A stretch of DNA of 64,000 bases from Diatrype stigma (taxonomy: Eukaryota; Ascomycota; Sordariomycetes; Xylariales; Diatrypaceae). Location: NCBI GenBank assembly GCA_022225965.2, contig JAKJXP020000005.1:62001-126000 (forward strand), written 5' to 3'. How positions within the stretch are numbered: the first letter of the stretch is position 1; each line of letters begins with the position of its first letter. The position numbers were made by a program, and so were the translations under genes. Under the pieces are notes generated by a model. That model had not been told where the DNA came from. It saw only the letters and a list, made by a program, of their open reading frames with translations, and ran no database searches. This document shows positions 32,891-45,930 of this stretch, one piece after another.

Positions 32891-35312
32891 GATTGTCTTT
32901 CTGGGTTGATATTAGCTACATCCCTCTTGAGGTATCGGTGTGAACAAACTCGGTCTAGTTCGGTGACTTCCTCGGCAAGGCCCTTAAAGATAGTGACAAA
33001 GTTCAACGTCTGGTATATGATAGAAAGAGCAACAAGTCGATCGGTACAGTAGGTGGTCGTGGAAGAGGCGCGTCTGTAGGTCTGGTCTAGGTGACTGTGA
33101 TGAAGATGAGACCACACGGCTTTCATTTTCGAAAAAGGGCAGGGCACATGCCACAATAAATAAACAGCTAAAAGCGAGTCTTCCTCGAAGCACAGTACCC
33201 CCTATCCGTGTGTCCATCCCATGTAGATTGGCTTAGGGGTATGGGCGGGAATGGGAAAGGTATCGTCTTGAGTGCGACTTCTGGGCCAAGACTGAATGAA
33301 GCTGCAAAGGATCAGATAGAACCGTGACAGTTCATACCTAAGAGGAAGCAATATGGTGTTGAGGCAGCCACTAGGATCGCCAAGTTGAGCGGCTCAGGTC
33401 CGTCCCGAGTCGCGGAAGTGACGATGTCCTAGCGGAGGGTAGGCAATTAAAGGATATGTGCATGCCTGATGGAGGATGCAAGTATAAAGCACTGTAGACA
33501 AGGTTGAGACGGGGGACTTGGTTGTACTGGGCTCCCACAGGGGCATGCACTATAGACCACGTCGGAAGATTTTGTTCGCTAGTACTATCGAATGAGGTTA
33601 TCATGTACTAGTACAGATGCTGCTGTCCCACTTCGAATCTCTCTAAGCTCCAGTTTACAGATTGCATATTGGACGGGCCTGCTGCGATGCAGGCGGGTCA
33701 AGGGCATGCTTTCTTTGCTTTATTGGAACGGAACGATGCATAGCATAGAGTAGTGGGTAAAACAAACCCTGCGTGTGACATGGCATGGGCGTTTAGACGA
33801 TAACCCGGTAACGACTGCGCGGAGAAGAACGATCAATTGCTAGTAGATTTGTGACACTCCGCACGATGAGCCGCATTAGGGGCCTGAGGCAACTCGGCCG
33901 ACGGCACACAGACCGTTGTATTCGAACAGGTCCCAGTGCAGACGGGATCTTCGCGGATATTTGCTGTGGTCCTGTGAATAACTGAACGAAACACTTCACC
34001 GGCCGTAGTATATTGATCGACTGCAGGAAGCCCCAAGAGATCCTTCAACGGGTTGCCTAGACAGAGTCCTAGCGGGTCACTTTGGCTTTTTCTGGCCTTG
34101 GGTGTTGTATTGGTTTCGAAGCCCATCACGATTTCCTACACTGTACGATGCCGTGACTGGCTAGGCCTATTCGGTTCTTGTATGCAACGTGCGGTCTTAT
34201 TTGAAAGAAGACGGGGTCGCGGCATGCACGTATTTCGCACGATAACGGGTTCAGGCAACCCCGGTATTGAAGCGAGGTAGTAACTGGGAGGCAACCGGTA
34301 GCTAGATGAGAGTATACTATATTAAAACAGGAGGATTACCCGGCCAGAGGACAACGACGTATCGGAGCAGGGAAGCTCAGAAAGAGCCAACAGGATTATA
34401 AAGTCCAGGCATGGCTTTGTGTAGCATGTATAGTAGGGCACGATGAGGTAGTAGTGGCTGTATTGATAGGAGTAGTAGCAGTCATAGTATAGTACGGTAG
34501 TAGTTGGGTTGCTGTGTCGATTTGATGGGCTCGAACCACGCTGGCATACATCGCGCTAAGCGGCCCCTCAAATAAAGGCTTCACAAGGCCCAGTTGCTTT
34601 CATATGCCGAAGAGGAAAAATCAACAACTCGTAGCGACGTAGTCACGGGGTTATAAGTGTTCCTTTTCGTGTCAAACCGGCCCAAGGGACGCTCCCCGGA
34701 TGAAAGCTGTGGCTGTTGGCGTTGACATAGACACATAAGACACTATGGGTTAAACTGAATGCTGCTTTATAACCGCCTGGTGTAGCTGACCAAATCCGTG
34801 TATATTTGCCCAAAACTTCGACAGACAACTAAAGTATCAATTGGTGATTCTTTTTTGGGTAATTCGGCACATGTTGACTATGTAGGTAGTTGGGCGGATC
34901 AGCACTGAGGAGCCGCTGAGCCCGACCATCAACGATTGATGTGCCCCTCTTGTTTGCAAATTCGTCCTGATGCATACTTGGGTAAGCGCAGCGCCCCATG
35001 ATGCAATTGGGTCACATCGGTGCGGTTACCGCTTCTCGCTTCCCTCTCGAACCATAGGGGCAGGGTAGCAGGGGAAAAGGGACAAAAAGGGCCATGTCTG
35101 GTGATGACCGCGTTGTATGTAGACGTAGTGGCTGCATTTCCCAATACCGTTACATGAAAAGCTATAAAATGCCGTGTTACTAGGATGTCAGGCTGTACGT
35201 AACGACTACGGCCCCGGCATCGACCCTGGTGTTATGCAACTGCAACGTGGTATCCACAAGAGTAGCTCCTATAGGCCCATCCAACGAGCTGGTGTAGTCG
35301 ATGTGTTGTGCA
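32891..35312. other. Intergenic, between the oxygenase and the Zn2Cys6 gene
   Basis: No supported gene. It contains the oxygenase promoter on the left and the 3' region of the transcription factor on the right. ORFs such as 33833-34129 (-) and 34053-34280 (+) have no family features. Confidence 0.4.
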
Positions 35313-38175
35313 TTAAATCGTTGCCTGGGGTTGCCAATTCTGCTCGTAGAGTTGACTTATATAGTAAAAGTCGTTTTCGTAGTCGTTGCTCTGTCGGATC
35401 TTTTCCCAGTGCTTCTCTACCAAGAGCAGAGCAGGTTAGTGTCAATCCAAACAAGCCCCCCTGTCTTCGCCTCGATGTTGCATCCCCGCCCGAGAAGGGT
35501 TCTGCAGCCAGGGAATGGTTCTGCCACAAGAGAAGGGAGGGAATCCTTACTATGACTATCCACTGCCCTTCGTGTGACGGTTATAAATCCGATCTTATTC
35601 TCGTCCAGTTCAGCCAGCGTCGACAGGTCCTGGTCCTTACACTCGGCTGAGAAGGGATATATTCCTGTTGCCCATTAGCCGACCAAGCAACAGTTGGTGA
35701 TAATATCGGTCTGTCTCACCCTTGTTGCAATAGTGGAAGTATGCGAGCAGAATGTTGGCGCCTGGAAACCCGTCGCCACTCAAGTTAGATACGAACAAGC
35801 AGATGGACACCCCGCGGCATCATCTGGTTTGCTGTGCGTCTTTTGACTTACCATTTTGGTATTCCTTGACCATATCTTTCCGAGCAAATCGAGACTGTTT
35901 CGCAACAAGTCAGCGGTACATACGGAAGTAGACATCAGGCGAGAACGCCATCTACGTGAATGAGGGGGAAAGGTAACCACACGCCCATTCTGAAAATAGT
36001 AGAAGAAAGTGGCGCATACAGCTTGAACATTGTTCCCACCTACCTTCATGCCGTGCTTTCGGGCATACCCAGCATCGTGCTGGCAGAGTAAAGCCACGTT
36101 GTGAAGTAATATAAACGTGACTAGGTACGTCGTGTACCAAGTCTGGTGTTTGTTGGCTTGCGTCATTGCTTGCAAGTTCTCCAGCATCTCCCGTCGGAGG
36201 CTGGTCTGGATTTGATGGATCAGAACCAGCTCGATCTGGGCACCCATCACTGGTGGCAACGGTATCTGTCCCCGGAGCGGGCTTGTTCCATCCATTATGT
36301 CGTGGGACATGCCCAACGTCTCATCGCCGATGATGACAGTAGATTTGGTCGTTAACCGGATGGCCATCCACAGCTGAAGCGCCTTTTTCAAGAGGTCTCT
36401 CTCCTTTGGGGGTGTCTTCGCGTCTGCCGCATGCTTCATTGCTGACATGTACGTTCCAAGGAGGATCTTCTCCTTGCGTGCGAGAAGCGCTTGACAGCAT
36501 TCAAATACCCCACTTCTAAGGTAATCATCGTAGGCCGCCTTTGCCTCTTCGAGATTTACGATGGCATACGGAGGGATGCTGACTTCCTTCTTCTGACCTT
36601 CGTAGACCCAGGTTCGCTTTAGAGAATCACCCTCTTGGGGGACAAACTGACGGACTCGGAGCTCGACTGGCTGAGTTGTGTAACCTTCTGTCACCTGCAC
36701 TCTCTTGGTCTCAGCCGAAGCCCAGTGCGCGATGTCATCTGCAACTCCTTCTCTCCATCGTCGAGTCCACTCATGCCCTTTGACCTGACCGGACTTGAAC
36801 AGCTTCACATCGGTGAGCTTATACCGAAGACATGGAAGACGCCATAGTTTCAAATTCGAAACCCTGCGGCACGTCAAGCATGCCCCGAATTTATCCATCG
36901 GGTTGGTCTCGCACTGGGTAGTCGGGTTGTCGTGTTAGCAACTTACGATTGACAGAGATGTTGGAAGCATATGAAGCACTGCTAATAGAAATACCCACGC
37001 GTATCCGCTGCATCCGACATCGAATGCACGAGCCGATCTTTCGTGTTTCAGCTGTTGCCTCACGTTCATCATTCGTTCTGAAGGGACCTCTTTTCGCCTG
37101 GGCAGGTTTCTGGCTTGCAAGAACGATGTCAAGACCCTGGCTCTGAGCGATACCCTCGACACTCTCCACTGCCTGAGGATAGTTCCCCTGATACACCACG
37201 TTTGAGAACCCTGTTGCTCCGGGCATGCTCAAGGGCGGTGACCCATAGGACTGTGGGCCAACTAAGTGGTTATTCATGGGGGGATGTTGCTGGAGTTGGT
37301 TTCCATAGTTTGGGCTTGATGGGAAGTCTGGATACACCATGCCTTCACTTCGGTTGAGAGGTTGCGCCATCATAGGCCGATTTGGTTGCATGACGGGATA
37401 GCCCGGGATGGGCGGCGGGATACTGCCATTGTTATCATAGTCGAAGACACTGGGCTGCGCTAGTATGGGCATTGGTCCATGTACCCCCTGAGATGTCGGC
37501 GACTTTTCATCACCGAAGGGTGACCTTGCTGCCGCGTGCCCACCGTAAGGCGTAGTAGGGAGTCCAGCATAACCTTCACCCAAGTTTAGCACTCGTACTA
37601 GAAGCAGAAGCATCAGCTATATAGGAAGGATACCAACCTGGTGGGTCATACGTATTGCATGGCGAACAGAAGTTGGCAAAACATTGAGTAAAGGAGAAGC
37701 CGCCGTCGGTGTCGCCAACACGGTGATGGTACTCGGGCACTTCCTGACTGGAGGGTCTAGGCATGGAGGAACTTCTGGGAGACATAGCTACAGAATCTGT
37801 GCTAAGCCGGGGCCTCTTGAAGGGAACACGGTACGGTGTAGATGAAGGTGGCTGCTGTATTTGACGGGATGCTCGGTCTAGTCTTACTAGTTGATGGAAG
37901 GGATATTGAAGGATAGACGAAGCCTCTTGCAGGATATATATATCATGACTGCCAAAGTATCTCGGGTGAGAGGCAGCGTCAGACATAGGAGGGGTTGAAA
38001 AGGGACCCTGGGCTGGAGGCACGGCAGGGGCGTCCTCATGGCCGTAAGGCCGCCGCCTCTTGAGATTATTCTCATTCTATATGAAATCAATGGACCGCTC
38101 ATCGAAGGCCAAACATGCAATAAGCCGCCCGTTGGGCTTAACCCACCACGGCGCATAACGGGAAGATCTTACCAT
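35313..38175 (-). CDS. Zn2Cys6 fungal transcriptional regulator with central zinc cluster, 745 aa, eight exons
   Basis: Probable nuclear DNA-binding regulator. Minus-strand exons: 38175-38173 (ATG only), 38076-37638, 37597-36999, 36913-36020, 35894-35852, 35761-35720, 35664-35551 and 35416-35313. All phases close, totalling 746 codons. After M comes NENNLKRRRPYGHED, a Pro/Ser-rich region, then the cluster. Cysteines are at about 338, 341, 348, 359, 362 and 375: CIRCRMQRIR, CETNPMDKFGACLTC, then LPCLRYKLTD. The last spacing is 12, longer than the usual 6-8. Downstream are GHEWTRRW, a helical region with LLLA-type hydrophobic blocks, SRFARKDMVKEYQNG, ANILLAYFHYCNKG, YPFSAEC, and the ending YEQNWQPQATI. 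The one-codon first exon is inferred from ATG followed at once by GTAAGA, and from an acceptor just before NENN; it needs transcript support. Target genes are unknown. Confidence 0.78.
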
Positions 38176-38516
38176 TGTGTTATAGATGCGCGTATAGAAT
38201 CACGTAGTTAAAGGGTGTGTTAAACAAGGGACGAGGCGTGGGTGTACCTGGACCTCTCCGAGCTATACCCCGAATGGACAGAAAAACCACGGGATTTGCG
38301 CCTCACCCACCTACGACACGGCAGGGGGTGGGGGTGCAGGGAGATCAGAGGCTCCCCAACGTCGGCTAGATAGAGGTGGTATGCCTAGCTAGCCGGCTCG
38401 TGAGCTCAGCCTCTCGTCAAAGTCTCATCAGTCGCGCCATCACTATAGTCTAGATAGACAAGATAACTCCTCGGAAGGCGGGACCTGTGCTGTAGCCAGC
38501 CAGCCAAAAATCTGTA

Positions 38517-38697
38517 TTATGCTGTGCTATGCTATGCTGTGCTGTGTTGTGCTGTGTTGTGTTGTGCTGCCGTGCCGTGTTGTGCCCTGCTGTGATGTGC
38601 GGTGCTGGTGCTGTTTCTTGCGCTGTGCTGTGCGGTGCGGTGCTGTATTGCGCTGCGCTGTATTGCTCTGTGTTGCGCTGTGCTGTGCTGTGCGGAG
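38517..38697. repeat. Imperfect 5-bp tandem array (tgctg/tgttg/tgcgg), about 180 bp
   Basis: The plus strand is almost wholly built from variants of gctgt. ORFs across it translate as Cys/Ala/Val-rich nonsense such as MLCCAVLCCVVLCC and are not genes. Confidence 0.85.
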
Positions 38698-39218
38698 AGT
38701 CATCAACCGGCTGAGTCAGGGGGAGTCGGAGTACGAAGTATTGACCTACGGCTCTCCAGATTCAGACTCCAGATTCAGACCGGCGTCAAGGGGCCACCGA
38801 GTCGCAGCAGCGAATGGGGAAAAGGATAGCTATAGTCAGTCGGCAATATCAAGGCAGCACCTGGCTATTGCAGACGACACCGGCGATGGCATAGATGATG
38901 ATTGGAGAGTGTTGACCGTGAGACGCTGGACCGCTGAGCTTAGTGTTAGACCAGGGAATTCGGTGAGTGAGTTTCGCAGGACGGCGCTGGAGCCGGCAGC
39001 CTCACCGGTTTTGAATGTGGGGGCAAGTCAGAGTAGGAAGGATGTGGCTCTAATTTTCTACACAGAAGTTGCGGATTCCTGGGGTTTCCTGTGCACAACT
39101 CGGGCAATGTGTAACGGCCATGTGTGCGTCCCGGGGGAGGGGTCTTGTAATATTGTAATCTTAAGAAGTCGGGCTGGAAGGTCGGTACGGCAGGTAAGGT
39201 TGCACACGTCCGGAGTAT

Positions 39219-39329
39219 GTAGGCATAGGCATAGGCATAGGTATAGGTTCAGGTATAGGTTCAGGTTCAGGTTCAGGTTCGGAGCCAGGGCCAGGTCCAG
39301 GTCCAGGTCCAGTCCAGGTTCAGGTTCAC
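39219..39329. repeat. Hexanucleotide array drifting from aggcat to aggttc to aggtcc
   Basis: Consecutive 6-bp units change stepwise along the array: aggcat, then aggtat/aggttc, then aggtcc/agtcc, and back to aggttc. This suggests local slippage with point mutation spreading between neighbours. Confidence 0.85.
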
Positions 39330-39602
39330 TCTAACTACCTCCTGGTATGTAGAGTATGTAGAATATGGAGGTAGGTATGTAGGTAAGTATGTAGGTAAGT
39401 GTGTAGGTATGTAGGTATGTAGGCAGATGGTGGTTCAAGTGCCAAACAAATTGGGACAAATGGAAAGCACACCCGGGGTCCGGCAGACCGCCGCTGGGCA
39501 ATCGATGGGACGAGATAACCCAGATGTTAGCCCAGATCGGCCAGGGTTGTTGAATGGTTGGTGGTGCTTTTATCGGGAGTTCCTACTTCGTACTTCTCAC
39601 AG

Positions 39603-39696
39603 CCAGCAGCATCCAACATCCAGCATCCAAAGCATCCAGCTTTTAGCATTCAGCATCTACCAGCATCCAGCATCCAGCATCCAGCATCCAGCATCG
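39603..39696. repeat. 7-bp tandem array (cagcatc)
   Basis: Repeated cagcatc units with degenerate interruptions (aacatc, agcatt) are perfect at the right-hand end (39661-39694). Confidence 0.85.
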
Positions 39697-40116
39697 GCCA
39701 CAGAGTCTTTACTTGGTAGCCACCTCTGGTAATTGTGTGGACCGGGAGAGAGGCTATTGATGATGTGTGAATACTAGGTAATAATCATGGTATTGTGGTA
39801 TTGTCCGTGTAGAGACAGACTACAAGGGATAATAATGCAGGCATCATCAGCCCGAGTCCCATGGTTGGCAGATATAATCCATGAACTTATTAGTAGTCAA
39901 ATGTAGACAAATTAGGATCGCAACCTTTTGCTTTGACCCGGGGCTCTTCCTTTCTTGGGGTTACCTCGGCCTTGGACTGCTTGGGTATGGAGGTATGTAG
40001 GGTGAATGTACCGTGTAGTACTATGGAGGTAGTGAACTTTTATCACTTATCATTCTCTGGCACTTGGAAGCTGGCAAGTCAGACCGGCCTAGGCAGTTAT
40101 TAGTTAGGTGATTGTC

Positions 40117-40182
40117 AGGCGTTGCAGGCGTTGCAAGCGTTGCAGGTTGTTGCAGGCATTGCAGACATGGCAGGCATTGCAG
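40117..40182. repeat. 9-bp tandem array (gcgttgcag / gcattgcag)
   Basis: About seven imperfect copies; the central base changes from g to a part-way through. Confidence 0.8.
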
Positions 40183-40220
40183 GTGTATTGTGCAATAACA
40201 GCTACTACATACATACCTAT

Positions 40221-40288
40221 TGTACAATACAATATCAGGAAAATACCAGGAAAATATCAGGAAAATATCAGGAATATTGTATTGTACA
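40221..40288. repeat. 15-bp perfect inverted repeat enclosing an 11-bp tandem array
   Basis: The left arm tgtacaatacaatat (40221-40235) is the exact reverse complement of the right arm 40274-40288. The 38-nt interval is made of caggaaaatat units (one with a c substitution). The structure would extrude as a hairpin whose loop is the repeat. Confidence 0.9.
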
Positions 40289-40964
40289 TCGATCAATACG
40301 ATTCCAGCCGCCAGCTGCTCTGCTCTGCTACCCTGCTACCCTGTCTGCCTGTTACCCTGCCGAACCGAACGTTAGGGGTCAGCCTGTGTGCGTGTTATCC
40401 CATCTCAGCAGCCTAGGGACGTATGTATGTCGATGTAAGTCATTAAGTAATTAATGCTTGCGAGTGCACCCGGATTTGGGCCTCAAGTGGGGCCAGCCAT
40501 AGTTGGGGTCGAGCAGCAACCTGGCAAGCAGCAAGCAAGCAGCAAATCAGCTATCCACATACACGTCAAGTGACCAGTAGATGACAACGGAGCCCAGACC
40601 GTGTCTGCTGTCTGCGTGTCTGCGTGTCTGCGTGTTTAGTCAGATTGCAGATGGCAGGTTGGATTCCAAGGTTGCCAAAAGGTCAACTAAGAAGGTTATC
40701 ACCCACATGTAAGTAGGTAGGTCCATATATATGCATGGGGTAGGTATGTATGCCATGCCAATGCTACACGCTGCTAGGTATGCTCTAGGCATATCATGGT
40801 GCTACATACCTACATGCGTATGTATGTATGTATGTATGTATGTACGTACATGCCTACATACATAATACCTTGTAGGTAACCTTGCAGGCGCTACCTTGTG
40901 CTTACAGGCTCTGCTTACAGGCGCTGCACTCTCATCGGAGTTACACAGACATTACACAGACACT

Positions 40965-41044
40965 ACACAGGCGTGACAATACACAGGCGTGACAATACAC
41001 AGGCGTGACAATACACAGGCGTGACAATACACAGGCATGACAAT
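40965..41044. repeat. 16-bp minisatellite, five copies of acacaggcgtgacaat
   Basis: Five head-to-tail copies are present; the last has gcatg for gcgtg. There are no spacers, so this is not a CRISPR-like array. Partial units (ttacacagac, actacacag) precede it. Confidence 0.92.
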
Positions 41045-41361
41045 CCATACTAAGTACCTAATTAACCACTTCGCTTATCGTCCAAACACATCCAGAAGGC
41101 GATGCCAACACGTTGTCGACATGTTGCCAGCATGGTGTGCCAATTTCTGACATCAACGTCTCGTGGTCAGCACCATCAGCACCATCAGCACCAACTGCTA
41201 TAAGAAGTAGCGCTATAGGGTAGCCGGCGAAACTATCCGCCAGCAGAATCGACAGGTCAGCTAACCAAGACCGAGTTCACAACGAGTTCGAGCTTCGAGC
41301 TTCATGTGTCGTCATTCACCGCCCGGCCGGGTCAAGAACCCTGCTTTCGATAGCGAGTTCC

Positions 41362-41394
41362 ATCCTGACATCCTGACATCCTGACATCCTGACA
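41362..41394. repeat. 8-bp tandem array (tcctgaca), about four copies
   Basis: Perfect copies lie at the right edge of the minisatellite cluster. A 9-bp cagcaccat array sits about 170 bp to its left (41169-41197). Confidence 0.85.
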
Positions 41395-44300
41395 CCCACC
41401 CCAACACCCTTTGGGTATGTGCTACATATCGTTGTAGCTGTAAGCCAGTCAGTACCCGCGAAGTAGTTGGCCCGCGCTCAAGCCGGTCGACCATCTAGAG
41501 CAGCTGGAGCAGCTAGAGTTACCAGAGGCGTTCAATACTCAGGCTTAAGCACGGCGTGCCGGTTACACAGATCCCGCCTTCATTCGAAGCTGGTACTTTC
41601 TACCGAGTGGTCGGCCACAGGCGTTGCCCAAGTCGGACGTTCCGTTGATGTGGTCCACCTGTCACAAAACTTCTTCGAAACCCAGATGAGACTTGTTGTT
41701 CTCGTCGGGGTGTGGTGCTTGATGTCTTCCTACGTTTGCGGTTCATATCGGAGAGCACACCGAGAAAGATGGCATGGACATCCTAGTGCATGCTGCCATT
41801 TCGTTCGCTATTTCATTCGGAGGTTGCAAAGTCCCAGAGGGCAGAGGAAGGTCTCAAATCGTCTGCACATGGAGACGTCAAGCGAAGGGAGACAGAGTGC
41901 TTAGCCTTTACGTGCATACTGCATGAGAGCCCATGCAGCCTTGGAAAGTCTTGGAAAGGCTGGCCATGTCTCCCGATTCCTTTTCTCTCCCGCATAGTCC
42001 TTTATCACCCGTAAGCTCGGTAGCCGGGGTCCAAGTTGCGCCGCGCAACATCGTCGAGCGTCAATAACCGATGAGGAGTATTGGACGCCAGCACGCCAAG
42101 TAGCATCCTGCGCCTTGGCAATGACTTTCTCTCTGGTACCAGCCCACTACACTGCGAAATACGTATGTAATCTGCGGCTTTTCGTCTGTCGTAGTTGATG
42201 GGAATGACTGGTGTTCATTTCCTGTCTGAGTATGTATGTTCCTATGTATATATTCGTGCTGACAAACGCATGTGATTCATCAGCTGTATCTTCTTTTCCC
42301 TTCTCTCCCCTTCTATCTCTCCATCCACTCTGCTTCTCGGCTGGTGAGGAGGGGGCGGGGTGGCTGGGTGGTTATTTAATAAAAGCATCCAACTATTCAA
42401 AAAAGAATATCGCAGCCCGAGGTGGCAACTCGCTCAGCAACTCACCAGATCTGGAACTCCCAAGCCATAGTTCGCTAGATTCGGAAGGTCTTGCCATAAT
42501 CTTGCCTTGCTTGCGATCAGTCTCCCAGTGTGCCAGTCCCGGTAATGAGGTCCGGGGAGGCGGTTAGTGAGACATGCTTATCACACTTACATACATAAAT
42601 ACCTACACAGTTACATGATTGCATGTGCGATCTTGACTAGGCCCGTCACCCGAGAAAAGGGCCACGTTGCCTACGGGTATGACCTCCAAATCGGCAAGCC
42701 TCGTCATTGGACAAAGGCAATACGGGAGATAACCAATGGAGTAATGCTTCTAGCGCAGAAGTTCCGGGTGTGTACATGAACCACCTGCCTATGAACGTCT
42801 ACCCAAGCTGACCTGGTACCTAGCATAGGCTAACTATATAGAAGACGGCATATGGGAGACTCCTTAGCCGGCTTTGGAGTTGGCAACGCTGGTATAGCTC
42901 AGCGCCTCCCCCTTGCTTTGCTTTATCGGTTCAAGGTAACGTGTAAGCACTAAGTGCGAAGTTGATCTGCGTATTTACACGAAATACAAGAAGAGTCGTA
43001 CACCGCTTTTTCAACCCCTACCCAGCAGGTATCGATATCAAACAGACGTTCCGAGCATGGCTCTAGGTTCGAACGACGTCCAAGCAGCACGAATGGGAGG
43101 AAAATACCAAGTAGTCTGAACACTGCAGATATCTAGATTCCGACTAATCAATTAAGCTTAAGTTCCCCCACAATCCATCGTATGGTCAGGGGATGGTGCT
43201 TGACTTCCACGCGACGTGTGGAGTCGAATCGTGTCTCGATAGCGCGCCAAGCCAGCCTACCGCCGCATGACGACGTATATTCCTGATATATTCCTGAGAC
43301 ATGCAAGGCGCGAAGACTTGGTATGATATATTTATATGAAGATGTATATATATACATCTAAATCCTATGATGGACAGGAGCCCTGTGAGGCGTCCGCTTA
43401 CGGTGAAACACCTAGGTATATACACGTATAGATATGTTCTGGTTCGCTGCGGACGTACCCGCACGGGTACCACTCAGAAAGGAGTGAGACCTTAGCCTCA
43501 GAGATAATGGATAATGCATACTTCAGATACGTAGTTGCCACCAGCTCGAGATGCTTCCTATGCTCCGCAGCAAACCCTCGGCTAGGCATGCTCGTGTAGC
43601 AGGACCTTGGCAATGACTTGCAGCCTTATGATAGATGCAGTGGCCCGGGGTCCTGATACGGGAACAATCTTATAGGCAGATAGCATTGGAAGATCTACCA
43701 TCCCATTCTTACGACGATCATACGGCAAGCTGCCCAATACCCAGCAAATAACGTTGCAATACCGACGAACGCTTGCATGAAGCCTGCATGCTGGTAAACG
43801 CTCGTAGCCGCCGTCCTCCGACCAGTTCCGACCGTAGACTTTTTCAATTCGTGGTAAATCCGCAACTCGCACATGTCGAGACTTCACAGCTCATCGTCCC
43901 ATCTCATGCAGCTACACGTCGAGGGGGACGTCACGTGGTCGAAGGTGGTGAGATTCGCCCGTTTTTGCGGTAGTCCATCAGCCGCGTGGAAGTTTGCCTC
44001 GTGCCCAGTGGGTGGATGAGGTCGGGTAAGTGACTAGTCATTTCAGATCTCGATTTGCAGCCTCGCCCGGCCTATGGGCTTATATCACGTCTGTGGCGAC
44101 CGCCGCGTACGACGGACGACTGATCTCCGCTCCGATCAAGTCACTCGATGTTTGATTGATGATTGATAATCACTGCTTTGGATATTTAGAGCCCAGCTTT
44201 TCCCCTGTTATACAGACTAAGAAAGGGTCGGTTCTATCCGCCGAGCCAGCTGTTTGTCCTTCGGAAGAAAGTAGTCGTACGAGGCTAAGCTTCCTCAACC

Positions 44301-45930
44301 CAAGATCCGACCTCCTGCTTCCGAAGAAATATACGCAGCCAGATTTCAAAACCCACTGTTGGTATCACGGCTTTTTAGATGGACTCCCCCTTCTCATTAA
44401 GAATGATATTGCTAAGGAGCGGGATGGTCCCCGGCTCCACCTGATGCAGGTACCGTAACTCAGGACTTTGTGTTATGATATGGCAACAATGATGACCGAC
44501 CGGTCAAGGCTACGATAGGGACACAGAGCCATACAAGATGCTAGCTCAGGATTCATACTCGTGCCGACATCATTTGAGTAAACACTCACCGACTTTCAGA
44601 CGAACTTCGGTGTCACTGCTTCTCTTGATCTTCACCCGGTCCCTTCGCTTTTGCTCTCGCTCATTCTCTCGCTCTCTCGCTTTCGTTGTCACTTCAACAA
44701 GACGGGGTGCTTTCAAATCTTGTTCATGTTGAGCTAAGACATTCGGTTCTCTATGTGCAGAAACCATGGGATGATCGGATCGTATCATGGAAAAAGACCG
44801 GATCCGCATGTTGTGTCATGGAAGCCATCCGGGGCCATCGAAACGAATGCTTTCATATCGTTCTTCTCTTCGGATTCGCAAGGCTAATATGTCGATGGTC
44901 CACCTGCCTCTACCGGTCGAGTGGGAGCGTCGAACATATTCGGTGGGTGTTTTTATTCCACGGTGGCAGGAGGTGTTCTCTCGGTTTTCAGTGTCTGTAG
45001 TCTATAGCAGACTATAACATACTCGAGTTCATAGAATGAACCAATGTTCCTCTAATGATTCGGGGTTGGAGGAGGCACAGACGCTTGTTTGAAGATCGTA
45101 TGCCGCTTTCTGTAGACGGCTAAGCAGTCATAGTATAGGAAAATGCAAACATCTCTGGTGTCCCCGTCGTCGCTTGAAGTTCTTCTTTGCGTGCCTACGC
45201 CCCCATACTGTCGTTTTCAATGCAATCTAGCTCGTTCTAAAGGACTACAGTGTTCATTAGCCAATCAAAGCTATACTTCAGACGTTTCCTGCCCCATTCA
45301 AGGCGCTGACATAGTGGCGTTTAGGTTGGGGTTGGGTAACTACAACGGTGCTCATTTGATCCACTATATAAATTGCTTTTGTTGCTTTTAAATGGTCGGT
45401 ATGGAAGCTCACTACTATGCAGAACAGCACCCGAGGACTTCTGGCAGCTCTCGTAATTGGCATTGCTTTCCCTCACAAGGGCCGTTTAGCCAAGAGTGCT
45501 TTCTCTGATTCGATACGGTTGTCACCGTCACAAGGCAGGGCACAGACCGGTGGAGCTTCTCGAGGCGATCGAATACCCCTAGGGACGTTCCGGTAGGCCC
45601 CCTTGTTGAACAGTGTATGGATTCCTTTGTACGGGTTAACTCAGTTCGAAACCGGTGAGCGACTCGGTCTGCCGGCTACCGCCTTAAACCGAGTGCTCGA
45701 AGCGTTTCCAGGCAAGGGCTACTCCACTCCAACCCCTTCATCTAGACATACCGTGACATTCGAGCGGCAGAAACCACCCCGCGTGAGTCTTTAGAATAAA
45801 ACTACCCTTCTTGGCCTACAGAACAAGTTGATTAGCGCCCGTTTCTCCCCCCCTTCGGCGCCCCCCTCCCCCTAACCCACCAAACATTGACTGACCAAGA
45901 GGCTAAACGTAGAGCCTATCCTCCCACGAG

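Larger units (their letters stand above)
38176..45930. other. Gene-poor, repeat-rich stretch, 7.8 kb
   Basis: No ORF with a recognisable domain is present. From about 38517 to 41395 it carries many unrelated tandem arrays, listed separately where clear. From 41.4 to 45.9 kb the DNA is ordinary and non-coding in appearance. Just before the kinase-like gene (45840-45875) lies a C/T-rich tract (ctcccccccttcgg...) of the kind common upstream of fungal transcription starts. Confidence 0.5.

Noticed and set aside
38519..39334. 271-codon plus-strand ORF
   Set aside because: Both ends are translated minisatellites (Cys/Val-rich start, RHRHRYRFRYRF end). The reading frame stays open because the repeat units contain no stop.
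40965..41044. CRISPR-like regular array
   Set aside because: The 16-bp units are contiguous with no spacers, and the window is fungal nuclear DNA. It is a minisatellite.
42890..42950. A-box and B-box-like words (tagctcag ... ggttcaa), possible tRNA or SINE
   Set aside because: The T stem and acceptor stem do not pair, and the spacing does not allow an anticodon arm.
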